Of a stretch of 64,000 nucleotides of DNA, positions 41,701-51,020 are shown in pieces (positions within the stretch are counted from its first letter, which is position 1; every line of letters starts with the position of its first letter). This stretch comes from Cuneatibacter caecimuris (GTDB taxonomy: Bacteria > Bacillota > Clostridia > Lachnospirales > Lachnospiraceae), in NCBI RefSeq assembly GCF_004216775.1, contig NZ_SGXF01000001.1, positions 1,104,828-1,168,827 on the forward strand. Reading direction: 5' to 3'. The translations under genes and the position numbers were made by a program. The notes under the pieces were generated by a model that saw only the letters and a program-made list of their open reading frames with translations, had not been told where the DNA came from and did not search any database.

Positions 41701-43248
41701 TCATTCATCTTTTCTCCCGCGAAGGCTGGTGGGAGATTTCCCGGTCAATTTTTTGAACACCTGGGAAAAATAGGTATAGTCCTTATATCCCACCTTTTCC
41801 GCTATTTCATAAATCAACAGATCAGATTGATCGATCATCTCTCTGGCCCGGTCAATGCGGTAACGGTTCAAATACTCCCGGAAAGCGATCCCCACCTCCT
41901 GTTTAAAGATACTGCTGAAGTAATTGGGGGTTTTTCCTATGGCCCCTGCAACCTGTTCCACCCCAATATCTTCCGTATAATGCTGGTCAATATAGTCCAG
42001 AGCCCTTCGCACATTGGCTGAATATTTCCGGCTGCGCTGGGCGTGATAATACTCGGCTGCCCCACGGCATTGTTCTAACCAATACTCGATATACTCATCC
42101 AGATACCGGTACCCCTCCATTGCAGTCTGCGCTTCCATCACCCAGACACTGTTCCGTATACCGGCTACCGTGTACAGCTCCTCCAATGCCTGTACCATCA
42201 GCCGTCTCACTTCCATGGGGTCCAGCAGTCTGCATTTCTTAAGCTCCTCCGCCTTCTCTTCCACCACTTTTATCATTGCGCTACTGTCCATCGCTTTAAC
42301 AGCAGCCTTCCAGTCGGGTGGAAGTTCAGAAGCAAAGCTTCCTTTTTTTCCGAAATCGTCCACACAGACAATTCCAGCGAATGCAGGACCATGGCAAAAG
42401 CGAAAACGCAGCATCTCCAGCGCCTGCTCGTACCCTCTGCGAATTTCAGCAACAGGCACCATCCCTGAAATGCCTGCTGATATGCTGATTCCCTGTTTCT
42501 GAACTTCAGATAGAAAACTGCGCCAAATCCCTTTCAGCCTGTTTTGAATTTCCAGGATAAAAAGGGTGGAATTCGCTGTACTGGCCAGCACAATATATTG
42601 CCCATGGAAACAAAACAGGCGCATTCCCTGTTCCACATACCTGCTTAACAGTTTCTCTGTTTCAACGGATAATCCTATTTCCAAATCCTTTGCCTGATCC
42701 CAATCCAGAACCATACAGACCAGATAACCGGCATTTTCCATTCCAAAATACCGTTCTAATATTCCCAGCAACACATTTCTGTCCGTTATTTTCCCTTCCA
42801 GCAGTTCTTCTGTCACCTTTTCTTTATAGGATTCCACATATCTCGCATAAGCCTCTTTTCCTTCTTCCTCCTCCCGGACTGTTTTCACAAGTTCTTGTAT
42901 ATTCTGAATCAGTTTTCCCACTTTAAGAGGCTTCAGCTCATAGCCTACAGCGCCGTACCTGATGGCCTTCTGGCAGTATTCAAAGTCAGAATATGCGCTG
43001 ATCAGCACCACTTTGACGCTGCTGTCCCTTTCCTGCACATGTTTCAGAAATTCCAGTCCATCCATGCCAGGCATCCTGATATCCGCCAGGATAATATGAG
43101 GCCGGAATTTGTCAAAGTCCTCCAGCGCCATGACGCCGTCCGCATAGCTGCGCACCTCCTGGACATCTATGCTTTCCCAATCAATTCCGCACTGAATCCC
43201 CTCCCGTATCTGAACGTCATCGTCCACGATCATCAGCCGTATCCTCAT
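41701..43248 (-). CDS. AraC-type response regulator (YesN-like)
   Basis: 515 residues. Receiver domain 1-125 with acidic DDD near residue 10, phospho-acceptor Asp56 (LADIRMPG) and Lys in ELKPLKV. A middle region of about 280 residues is typical of YesN-like regulators. The AraC DNA-binding domain covers about 415-515 (VEQVAGAIGKTPNYFSSIFK, ending KLTGKSPTSLR). It overlaps the histidine kinase gene by 32 bp and is its partner. It probably activates the sugar-import operon immediately downstream at 37.3-40.5 kb (inference). Confidence 0.93.
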   Translation of the reverse strand: MRIRLMIVDDDVQIREGIQCGIDWESIDVQEVRSYADGVMALEDFDKFRPHIILADIRMPGMDGLEFLKHVQERDSSVKVVLISAYSDFEYCQKAIRYGAVGYELKPLKVGKLIQNIQELVKTVREEEEGKEAYARYVESYKEKVTEELLEGKITDRNVLLGILERYFGMENAGYLVCMVLDWDQAKDLEIGLSVETEKLLSRYVEQGMRLFCFHGQYIVLASTANSTLFILEIQNRLKGIWRSFLSEVQKQGISISAGISGMVPVAEIRRGYEQALEMLRFRFCHGPAFAGIVCVDDFGKKGSFASELPPDWKAAVKAMDSSAMIKVVEEKAEELKKCRLLDPMEVRRLMVQALEELYTVAGIRNSVWVMEAQTAMEGYRYLDEYIEYWLEQCRGAAEYYHAQRSRKYSANVRRALDYIDQHYTEDIGVEQVAGAIGKTPNYFSSIFKQEVGIAFREYLNRYRIDRAREMIDQSDLLIYEIAEKVGYKDYTYFSQVFKKLTGKSPTSLRGRKDE

Positions 43249-45001
43249 ACTGTACCTCCTTTTCTTCCACCGGCAGCATCAGTGTCACCCGGCATCCCCG
43301 GTCAATCTGCGATTCAAAATGCAGTCCATATTCTTTGCCGTATTTCAGTTTAATCCGTTCATCTATGTTGCAGAGTGCAAATGTATCCTGCAGCTGAGAA
43401 TGTTCATGCATTCTTTTTCTGATCTGTTCTTCATCAGCGCCAACGCCATTGTCCTCCACTGCAATTTCCATTCCTGCTCCTGCTCTGGAGGCAGTCACTG
43501 TAATGAGGCCCCCCTCCTTTTTGGGTTCCAAACCGTGCAGAATAGCATTTTCCACCAGAGGCTGAATCAGTAATTTGGGAATCTTGTACTCTTTCATTTC
43601 TTCCGGAATCTGAACATGGACTTTAACACGGCTGCCAAATCTGGCCTGCATAATCAGGATGTAATTCTGAAGAAAATCCAGTTCATTCTGAAGTGTCACC
43701 ATCTCCCGGCCGCGGCTCAGCACATGACGGAATATTTCTGAAAGCGCCTCCAGCTGGTCGCCTGCCTCATAATCTCTGTTTTTAATGGCCATCCAATGAA
43801 TGGAGTCCAGCGTATTATAAAGAAAATGAGGGTTTATCTGTGAAATCAGCATCTTGAGTTCTGCTTCCTGCTCTTTGATCTTTGTGGTGTAGACCTCCTC
43901 AATCAGGTTCTGAAGTTTATGCGACATATCATCAAATTCCCGGTTCAGTACGCCGATCTCATCTCCTGAGGACACAAGATTATACCGCAGAAAGTTCCCC
44001 TTCTTCATCTCGCCGATCTGTTCCAGCAGCCGCAGAATCGGGCTGATAATATACCGCTTCTGAATCAGTGCGAATGCAATTCCAAAAATAACGCAGAGCG
44101 CCAGGGACAGCAATATTACAATTACGCCGGAATTGCTTCCGGCCATAAATACTTTTGTAGGAACGATATTCACAAGATACCAGCTGCGGGACGGAATCCG
44201 GACATAAAAAACCGCTGCTTGTTCTCTGTCCGCACTGGTTGTAATATATCCGTCTCCCTGTATTCTGTATGTATCCCGGACCAGCTTGTATTGGTCCAGT
44301 TTTTCCCCCAGCAGGGACTTGTCTACAGAGGAAATTACTGTTCCTTTCTCATCCACAATGCAGGAATTCAGCGATCCATGATTCATATAACCGCTGTAAA
44401 GTCTGGCTACTTCACTCTCCTTCAGGTTGACTGCCAGCGTAGCAATTATCTTATTAATATGTTCATAGTCATTGATTCCGCAGTAATATGATATTACAGT
44501 TTCCAGGACGTCATTTTCACTGCCTGCCACCCTCTGTTCCGTATGCGGACCAGTCCAGAAGCCGCCGCCCAGCATTTCCTGCGCTCTGTTGATGCTCTCC
44601 TGATCCTCTACCAGAAGATACTGTCCCCTCTGAATCTTCACATTTTTGTCCAGGTTCAGCAGGCTTACCGAATAATAGCTCCTGTCATTGCGCAGAGTCT
44701 GCTCCATCCAGTTCCCCACTGAACTGTAATCATTGGCATCCCCTTTTCCCTTTACAATATCCTGGACGCTGTAGCTGGTCAGGCAATAATATTTCAGGTC
44801 TTCCACATTCTTAAAAAATTGTTCCAGATCCTGTCCCACCTGATTGACAGTCATCTGGTTCAGCTGGTATTCCTTTGTCCTGATATTCCTGCTGAAAAAA
44901 ACGTTCAGTACGATTCCGATTACTGTCAGCGGAAATACAATGCACAGAATTAACGCCACCACCAGTTTTTTTTGCAGAGAAAAGTTCCTGTATTTATTCA
45001 T
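43217..45001 (-). CDS. Sensor histidine kinase (YesM-like)
   Basis: 594 residues. Membrane helix 14-34, an extracellular dCache-like sensor region (about 35-290), a second helix (about 295-317), a HAMP domain, and a cytoplasmic kinase with the His_kinase box SQINPHFLYNTLD (phospho-acceptor His) and ATP-binding motifs LVENAILHGL and DNGVGA. Such kinases respond to oligosaccharides, often together with a binding protein, and phosphorylate a YesN-type regulator. GGGGTGA site before ATG. Confidence 0.93.
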   Translation of the reverse strand: MNKYRNFSLQKKLVVALILCIVFPLTVIGIVLNVFFSRNIRTKEYQLNQMTVNQVGQDLEQFFKNVEDLKYYCLTSYSVQDIVKGKGDANDYSSVGNWMEQTLRNDRSYYSVSLLNLDKNVKIQRGQYLLVEDQESINRAQEMLGGGFWTGPHTEQRVAGSENDVLETVISYYCGINDYEHINKIIATLAVNLKESEVARLYSGYMNHGSLNSCIVDEKGTVISSVDKSLLGEKLDQYKLVRDTYRIQGDGYITTSADREQAAVFYVRIPSRSWYLVNIVPTKVFMAGSNSGVIVILLSLALCVIFGIAFALIQKRYIISPILRLLEQIGEMKKGNFLRYNLVSSGDEIGVLNREFDDMSHKLQNLIEEVYTTKIKEQEAELKMLISQINPHFLYNTLDSIHWMAIKNRDYEAGDQLEALSEIFRHVLSRGREMVTLQNELDFLQNYILIMQARFGSRVKVHVQIPEEMKEYKIPKLLIQPLVENAILHGLEPKKEGGLITVTASRAGAGMEIAVEDNGVGADEEQIRKRMHEHSQLQDTFALCNIDERIKLKYGKEYGLHFESQIDRGCRVTLMLPVEEKEVQYEDTADDRGR

Positions 45002-45082
45002 AAATCACCCCGATTCGACATTTTCCTACATGTATTATATTTCCTTTTGCCAAAAGCTTCAATGGGATTTTCTTCCATACGC

Positions 45083-45124
45083 AGCAAAGCTGACAGCTCC
45101 TTTTCAGGCGCTGTCAGCTTTGCT
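45083..45124 (-). terminator. Strong hairpin after the cupin gene
   Basis: A perfect 14-bp inverted repeat AGCAAAGCTGACAG (45083-45096) with CTGTCAGCTTTGCT (45111-45124). The T-rich side is on the plus strand, so on the minus strand it may be only a partial stop or a stabiliser between cupin and kinase genes. Confidence 0.5.
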
Positions 45125-45139
45125 TTTCTATTACTTTGC

Positions 45140-45859
45140 TCAATCCAGTGTAACTTCTTCCACCTTGTGCTCAAACCAGATATAGAATACTTTTTTACCG
45201 GTCTCCGCCAGCAGGGAATGATCCAGGCCTGCAGGCACATAGCTCCAGTCGCCTTCTTTTGTATCAACGGTCTCTCCGTCCACTGTCAATCTGAAATCCG
45301 CGCCTTTCAGGCAGTAGTTCCACTGCGCCACAGAAGGATGTCCTTTTTCGTCAGTCCCTTCTCCCTCTGCGCAGACAATGCCCATCAGGACGCGGCCCAG
45401 GTTGCCGCTGTGAACCACGCTCCAGCTGCGGGTATTGGGGCCTTTGCAGCTCTGGTCATACTCTTCCAGCTCAGAGAACTTTTTAAAGGAAGGAAGTACC
45501 ATATGCGTATCCACGTAAGCTGCTTTGTCAGATTCCAGCATATCAACCACCAGCTTCATATATTCCAGGTCTGTAGCCGCATAAATCGTAAACTGATCTG
45601 CTTCAAAGTCCGGGATAAAAAAACTCAGTTCGTCGATATTGTATGCGCGCTTTGAATTCGTGATGTAGCCTGTTCCTTCTGTAAAACAGAACAGCTGGGT
45701 CTTGTCCGCATACAGTTCCGGGCTGATGCTGCAGCCTGCTTTCAGCACACATTTATACGTATGGATCAGCGGATAAACGCCGGGCAGCCAATCCACTTCC
45801 CCGTATCCGTTCCGGAACTCCTTTGGTCCTTCCTCACGTCTTGCGATTGCAATTGCCAT
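45140..45859 (-). CDS. Cupin-domain protein
   Basis: 239 residues, cytoplasmic. The C-terminal cupin (about 150-235: GHPSVAQWNYCLKGADFRLT, YVPAGLDHSLLAE) keeps metal-binding-like His residues; the N-terminal half is a second, degenerate barrel. Such bicupins are sugar isomerases or small-molecule dioxygenases, or bind ligands for signalling. GGGAGGT site before ATG. It lies between a binding-protein gene and a two-component system, so a role in metabolism of the sensed sugar is plausible. The specific reaction is not identifiable. Confidence 0.75.
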   Translation of the reverse strand: MAIAIARREEGPKEFRNGYGEVDWLPGVYPLIHTYKCVLKAGCSISPELYADKTQLFCFTEGTGYITNSKRAYNIDELSFFIPDFEADQFTIYAATDLEYMKLVVDMLESDKAAYVDTHMVLPSFKKFSELEEYDQSCKGPNTRSWSVVHSGNLGRVLMGIVCAEGEGTDEKGHPSVAQWNYCLKGADFRLTVDGETVDTKEGDWSYVPAGLDHSLLAETGKKVFYIWFEHKVEEVTLD

Positions 45860-45954
45860 TTTTTATTACCTCCCGTTATTTTTGTTTGTAAAACAAGAAT
45901 AACATTTTTTCAGGAGGCATTGTATTCCAGGAAACTACGATAATATTGGATTTT

Positions 45955-47235
45955 CTATTCCCCCGCGCGCAACTGTTCCAGTTTTTTCAGCGCGTTTTCC
46001 TTGTTTTTGTAATAACCGGAAGCAAGATCATTATTGATATAGTCATACATCTGTGAGGAAAGGTTCATCACCTCCCTGGAGTACACTCGGGCTGAATCTT
46101 TGGAGAATTCTTCCGTGGTTTCTCCTGACAATTCCGCTTTTGTAGGGATCACGTCCCCATACTCCGCCTGCTTCTGGAACACTCTCTTGCTGGTCAGGTA
46201 TTTCAGAACTTTTACGGCTGCGTCCGGATGGGCCGTATTGGAAGGGATAAAATACCCGTCGCAGCCTCCCAGAATATAGTTGCGCCCGGCCTGGTACATG
46301 GTGGGATAATTTACAATCCTGATATTCTCCCAGCCTGCCGCCTCCATATCTCTCAGCGACTGCATCCCGTTGCTGTTCACATTGAACATCATTGCAATCT
46401 CCCCATTGGCAAAAGCGTCCTTAATCTGTTCGTTGGTCTGTGAAAATGCTGCCGCGCCTCCCGGATAGGCATAATTTCTGACAAATAATTCATTCACCTT
46501 GTCCAGTGCCCCCACCAGCCGCTTGTTCCGGAAACTGATTTCCCCTTCGCAGAACAGCTCTGTCTGGCTCTCAGAAGGCCATACCTGGAGCATGGCGTTC
46601 CGCATCATCCAGCAGACCCTTGTATCCCTGATCCCAAAGGGAAACGCACCGGTCCTTTCCTGGATTTTCTGGCACGCATCCTCAAATTCCTGCCAGTTCC
46701 ATCCTTCTTTTACTTCAACACCTGCCTGCCGGAAGATATCCTCGTTCACTTCAATCATCGGATATACTGTAGTATTCGGCACACTGTACAGCTTTCCTCC
46801 ATAAGTCCCGATCTCCAGCGCGTGCTCCGACCATATGCTGGACCATTCCTCGTCCATATAAGGCGTTAAATCCAGCGCCATTCCTGAAGAGATAAATGTC
46901 CCCATCTGATTGGGGAACCACTTCACTACATCAATGGTTTCCGCGCCGGATGCAAACGCTGTTTTTACCCGTTTCTCCGCCTGCATCTGTTCCCATGGTT
47001 CCGATATAATATGATATTCAGGAAACATGATCTCCATCTCCCGGACAATCTCCTGATAGTATGGCACATTCTGCTCATCAATCAAAAGCCGTATTGTGAT
47101 CTTTTCCTCCTCTGCAGCCCCCGCATTCCCGTCCGACCCCGCCGTTCCCATTTCAGGGCCGCCACATCCTGCGAGTCCCAACAATATTCCAATTATACAG
47201 GCAGCAATTTTTTTTCCTGTTGTTCTGAATCTCAT
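45955..47235 (-). CDS. Second sugar-binding lipoprotein, orphan of permeases
   Basis: 426 residues. Lipobox LGLAGC (Cys24) and a solute-binding fold paralogous to the protein at 39151-40479 along its whole length. No permease or ATPase follows; downstream are the cupin and YesM/YesN genes. It may present sugar to the shared permeases or to the sensor kinase. AGGGGTGA site before ATG. Confidence 0.9.
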   Translation of the reverse strand: MRFRTTGKKIAACIIGILLGLAGCGGPEMGTAGSDGNAGAAEEEKITIRLLIDEQNVPYYQEIVREMEIMFPEYHIISEPWEQMQAEKRVKTAFASGAETIDVVKWFPNQMGTFISSGMALDLTPYMDEEWSSIWSEHALEIGTYGGKLYSVPNTTVYPMIEVNEDIFRQAGVEVKEGWNWQEFEDACQKIQERTGAFPFGIRDTRVCWMMRNAMLQVWPSESQTELFCEGEISFRNKRLVGALDKVNELFVRNYAYPGGAAAFSQTNEQIKDAFANGEIAMMFNVNSNGMQSLRDMEAAGWENIRIVNYPTMYQAGRNYILGGCDGYFIPSNTAHPDAAVKVLKYLTSKRVFQKQAEYGDVIPTKAELSGETTEEFSKDSARVYSREVMNLSSQMYDYINNDLASGYYKNKENALKKLEQLRAGE

Positions 47236-47447
47236 CTTTTCACCCCTTCTGGCCTTCTCCAGAAATTCTACCAGATTTTTCGCAAATTGCCAGAGTGTAT
47301 CCTACGATCATATTGAAATATCTCTGGTACGGGACAAGATAAAAAACACATGTATCAAATCAGAATGACGGCTCTCCTGCCTTTCCGCTTGGTACACGCG
47401 CTTTTCTGTAAGTTTTCAGATTCTGCATATTTTATCAGTTAAACTCT

Positions 47448-48602
47448 TCAGACAATCTTCTCTTTCATCTTCTTTTTTACGGCATACATCTCTTTATCCG
47501 CCTGTTCCAGGGCCTTTTCAATCCGCATATGCTCTTCGGCCGGCAGAAAACACCAGCCTGCGGCAGCGGACAAAGATGTTCCCAGCTCTTTGCCCTGCCG
47601 TTCCAAATGGCTGTCTAACTGCGCCAGAACGGCCTGAATATCCAGACTCTCTGTATTTTTCAAAAATACAATAAACTCATCTCCGCCAATCCGAAATATT
47701 TTACTCTCATAGCCTGTGAACACAGCTGCCAGGGACTCCGCTACAGCTTTTAACGCCCTGTCTCCCATGGCGTGGCCTTTTGTATCATTAATATTTTTCA
47801 AACCATTCATATCAAAAGCAATGCAATAAAGGTCAGCCTTCCCTTCACCGCTCATCACCTTCTGCACACATTCCACATAGGATGCGCGATTAAGCAGACC
47901 CGTAAGCGCATCCTCATAGGCCAGCTGATATAACTTTTTTTCGTATTGTAGATATTTATTCTGATCATGTATCTTCTGCGTTTTAATAATGGACATAACA
48001 AACACCACATAACAGGATATAATCATTACGCTTACCGCCAAATAGACAGGAATATATTCCAGGCGTTCTACCATGGGCCGGGGATATGCGGCAATAAAGA
48101 TCAAAACAAAATAAATTATAACTGTAGCTACAGTCATACTCCGCCAACCAGCCTCCAGAACATCCAAAAGCTCATGGTACTTCCGGAAATATTCTCTGCC
48201 GGCCCGAAAAATGGCCAGATATATGGATACGATCACAATGATGGACAATACCTGTCCCGCCTCGCCCGCCCAGATCCCCAGACATCTGCCTATAAAAGCT
48301 ATAATCAGGGAAACTGTATCCACAAAACAGAATGTCAGGAAAAAACGGCTGTCTTTATGTCTGGACAGACAGAAAAACAGGATCAGGCTTGGTACCGTCA
48401 TGATGGAAACAGTGGCCAGAGATGCCGCCACCTGATATCTGTATACTGCTGCAAAATAACTTATAATGATCAGAGCACAGCCCCCATACATGATTGCACG
48501 AGAAAAGAAACAATCCCTTTTCAAAGAGATCAGTTTCATAAACATAAGTAGATCAAAAGCTATTACCACCAGATCATTAATTATCTCAAGCAGCTCCATC
48601 AT
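47448..48602 (-). CDS. Membrane-bound diguanylate cyclase
   Basis: 384 residues. Six or seven membrane helices occupy residues 1-215, with no known sensor domain. The GGDEF domain (about 225-380) has an intact active site RIGGDEF and substrate segments DALTGLLNR and FDMNGLKNINDTKGH, so it should make cyclic di-GMP. It starts 28 bp after the GH13 amylase gene and is probably co-transcribed. Confidence 0.92.
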   Translation of the reverse strand: MMELLEIINDLVVIAFDLLMFMKLISLKRDCFFSRAIMYGGCALIIISYFAAVYRYQVAASLATVSIMTVPSLILFFCLSRHKDSRFFLTFCFVDTVSLIIAFIGRCLGIWAGEAGQVLSIIVIVSIYLAIFRAGREYFRKYHELLDVLEAGWRSMTVATVIIYFVLIFIAAYPRPMVERLEYIPVYLAVSVMIISCYVVFVMSIIKTQKIHDQNKYLQYEKKLYQLAYEDALTGLLNRASYVECVQKVMSGEGKADLYCIAFDMNGLKNINDTKGHAMGDRALKAVAESLAAVFTGYESKIFRIGGDEFIVFLKNTESLDIQAVLAQLDSHLERQGKELGTSLSAAAGWCFLPAEEHMRIEKALEQADKEMYAVKKKMKEKIV

Positions 48603-48629
48603 ACAACCTCTTCAGTTTTTAAATTCTTT

Positions 48630-50693
48630 TCATTCTTCCCACCGCCCTGCCGCAAACACCATCGCACAAACAGCAGGAATCTTCACCTGGAGCCTTCCGC
48701 CCTCCACATTCCATTTCAGGCGCCCCACATTATACCCTTCCTTCCAGGTCTGCATCACCCTGGTGATCTCCCCGTCGCGAATTCCTACTGTCCATACGGG
48801 AATGCTCAGATCCCTTTCTTCACGGCTGTTGTTCACTACCACCACTGCCTGATTTTCCAGGTTGAAACGGCCATAAACGATCAGATGGGCCCCAGACTGC
48901 AGCTGCCTGTAGGAGCCATGCCGCAGGCAGCTGATATGCTTGCGCAGGCGGATCATGTCACGGTGAAATTCCACCAGCTCCCAGTCTTCCTTCCCCCAGG
49001 GGAACGTTCTTCTGTTATCAGGATCAGTCCAGCCCACCATGCCGATTTCATCCCCATAATAGATGGTTGGCGCTCCCGGCCAGGTCATCTGGATTACCAC
49101 GGCTTCTTTCATAATCCCTTTATTTACATTGCGTCCCGCCGCCTCATGTCCCATGCCAGAAACTCTGCCCACCGTATGATTGGTCCTGGTCATAAATCTG
49201 GAATGGTCATGGTTGGACAGCTCGTTCATCGCCGTATGGAGGGAAGAGATCTGAAACTTGGCCATGTTATGGCCCATGGTCCGGAAAAACCAGTCCCCAT
49301 TTCCGTACAGTCCCCAGTTAAATTCATCGCTGTGCTTTTCCAGCCCGGTTAAGAACCAGGTGATCGGTTCCATAAAAGCGTCATAATTCATCACCGTATC
49401 CCATTCGTCTCCCTGCAGCCAGGAAGAGGCGTCCCCATAATGTTCCGCCAGAATCAGCGCATCCGGCCTGGCCTGTTTTACATTTTCCCGGAACTCTTTC
49501 CAGAACTGATGGTTGAATTCTACGCTGTGCCCCAGATCGGCTGCCACATCCAGCCTCCAGCCGTCCACATTATACGGGGGAGAGACCCATTTCCGGCCGA
49601 TTTCCATAATATGCCGCTTCAGCCGGCCGCTCTCTTCTTCATAATTCAGTTTCGGCAGCGTATCATGCCCCCACCAGCCGTCATAGCTTCCGTTATATGG
49701 CCATTTGTTTCCATGAAAACTAAAATAAGAATGGTATGGGCTGTCTTTGGCGATATAAGCGCCCTTCACATAGCCGGGATGATTTTCATAAACCCGTTCC
49801 CGGTCCAGCCATTTATTAAAAGAACCGCAGTGGTTAAATACACCGTCCAGAATCACCCGCATTCCGCGGCTGTGGATTTCTTCAACCAGCTCCGCAAAAT
49901 ATTCGTTGCTGGCCTCCAGATTCTCTTTAGCCGCTGTCCTGCAGATATAACGCTCTGCCTTGCTGTTGTCCATGCCTCCATCCGGCAAAAGTTCCCCCTC
50001 ATCCTTTTTAATCACCGCAAAATGGGGATCTATATAATCATAGTCCTGCACGTCATATTTATGGTTGGAAGGAGAGACAAACAGAGGATTGAAATAGATT
50101 ACCTCCACGCCAAGGCTCTGTAAATAATCCAGCTTCTGCCGCACGCCCTGCAGATCCCCGCCATAAAACCGGCGCACGTCAAAAGGCTCCGGAAGAGCGG
50201 ACCAGTCCTCCACCTTTTCGATCCCGCCGCCAATATAGGCGTATTCTCCTGTCAAAGGATCGTTATCCAGGCTGCCATTGCAGAACCTGTCCACAAAAAT
50301 CTGATAGAATACCGCACCCTTTGCCCAATCGGGAGTGGAAAAGCCTGGAGTAATCCGGAACAGATAAGCATCCCGCGCCTGTTTCGTACATCCCTGCTTG
50401 TCATAGCAGATCATATCGCTGCCGCTGGTAACCTCAAAATAGTAAAAAACAGGCTCTTCCCCAACGGTCAGAGAAGCCTCATAATAATCGAATAAGCCCA
50501 GAGAGAATGCCTTATACATCTTGACTTCCGTATTCTGGGCATATATTAAATAAACCTGCGTGGCATTGTCCCGGGCTGTCCGGAAACGCAGAGTCACCTT
50601 TTCTCCTGGCCCCGGTTCCATCGGGATGCGGTAATCCGGCGTTTCATCGCAAAACAGCGCATCCTGATTTAGTACAGAAACTGTATGACCCAT
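48630..50693 (-). CDS. Glycoside hydrolase family 13, neopullulanase/cyclomaltodextrinase-like
   Basis: 687 residues, cytoplasmic (no signal peptide). The N-terminal CBM34-like beta domain (1-125) is typical of neopullulanase, maltogenic amylase and cyclomaltodextrinase. The catalytic barrel has DGVFNHCG, nucleophile Asp in DGWRLDVAAD, acid Glu in ILAEHYGD and the third Asp in LSNHDHSRF. It hydrolyses imported alpha-glucans, cyclodextrins or pullulan fragments. GGAG before ATG. Confidence 0.93.
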   Translation of the reverse strand: MGHTVSVLNQDALFCDETPDYRIPMEPGPGEKVTLRFRTARDNATQVYLIYAQNTEVKMYKAFSLGLFDYYEASLTVGEEPVFYYFEVTSGSDMICYDKQGCTKQARDAYLFRITPGFSTPDWAKGAVFYQIFVDRFCNGSLDNDPLTGEYAYIGGGIEKVEDWSALPEPFDVRRFYGGDLQGVRQKLDYLQSLGVEVIYFNPLFVSPSNHKYDVQDYDYIDPHFAVIKKDEGELLPDGGMDNSKAERYICRTAAKENLEASNEYFAELVEEIHSRGMRVILDGVFNHCGSFNKWLDRERVYENHPGYVKGAYIAKDSPYHSYFSFHGNKWPYNGSYDGWWGHDTLPKLNYEEESGRLKRHIMEIGRKWVSPPYNVDGWRLDVAADLGHSVEFNHQFWKEFRENVKQARPDALILAEHYGDASSWLQGDEWDTVMNYDAFMEPITWFLTGLEKHSDEFNWGLYGNGDWFFRTMGHNMAKFQISSLHTAMNELSNHDHSRFMTRTNHTVGRVSGMGHEAAGRNVNKGIMKEAVVIQMTWPGAPTIYYGDEIGMVGWTDPDNRRTFPWGKEDWELVEFHRDMIRLRKHISCLRHGSYRQLQSGAHLIVYGRFNLENQAVVVVNNSREERDLSIPVWTVGIRDGEITRVMQTWKEGYNVGRLKWNVEGGRLQVKIPAVCAMVFAAGRWEE

Positions 50694-50753
50694 TTTTTAA
50701 CTCCGTTCTATATACAGCGGATCACTCCGTCTGCCAATCTGTTTGATGTTATT

Positions 50754-50782
50754 ATTCTATAATATTCCCCGGCTTTTTACAA
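50754..50782 (-). promoter_or_regulatory. Promoter of the GH13-diguanylate cyclase operon
   Basis: TTGTAA (50777-50782) and TAGAAT (50754-50759) with 17-bp spacing on the minus strand. Confidence 0.6.
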
Positions 50783-50803
50783 CATAATTTTAAAAAAGGA
50801 CAG

Positions 50804-50833
50804 CAAAAAGGACAGCCGGTCGATCTGCTGTCC
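50804..50833 (-). terminator. Terminator downstream of ftsH
   Basis: GGACAGC (50827-50833 on the minus strand) pairs with GCTGTCC (50810-50816), followed by TTTTT. The 190 bp between ftsH and this hairpin hold nothing recognised. Confidence 0.65.
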
Positions 50834-51020
50834 TCTTGCGGAGAAGGTATTTCTTCTTATGGGGTGTAGCAAAAACTATATAATGTATTGGGGGGGTTTA
50901 CGTTACATAGTATAGCATGAAGAAGAAAAAAAGTGTGCACAAACATGAATTTTTTTCAAAAAATGTTTTATGCAGTTTGCCAGCCGGTCTTTTCAATTCA
51001 CAGCCCCGGCCTTGTTCAAA

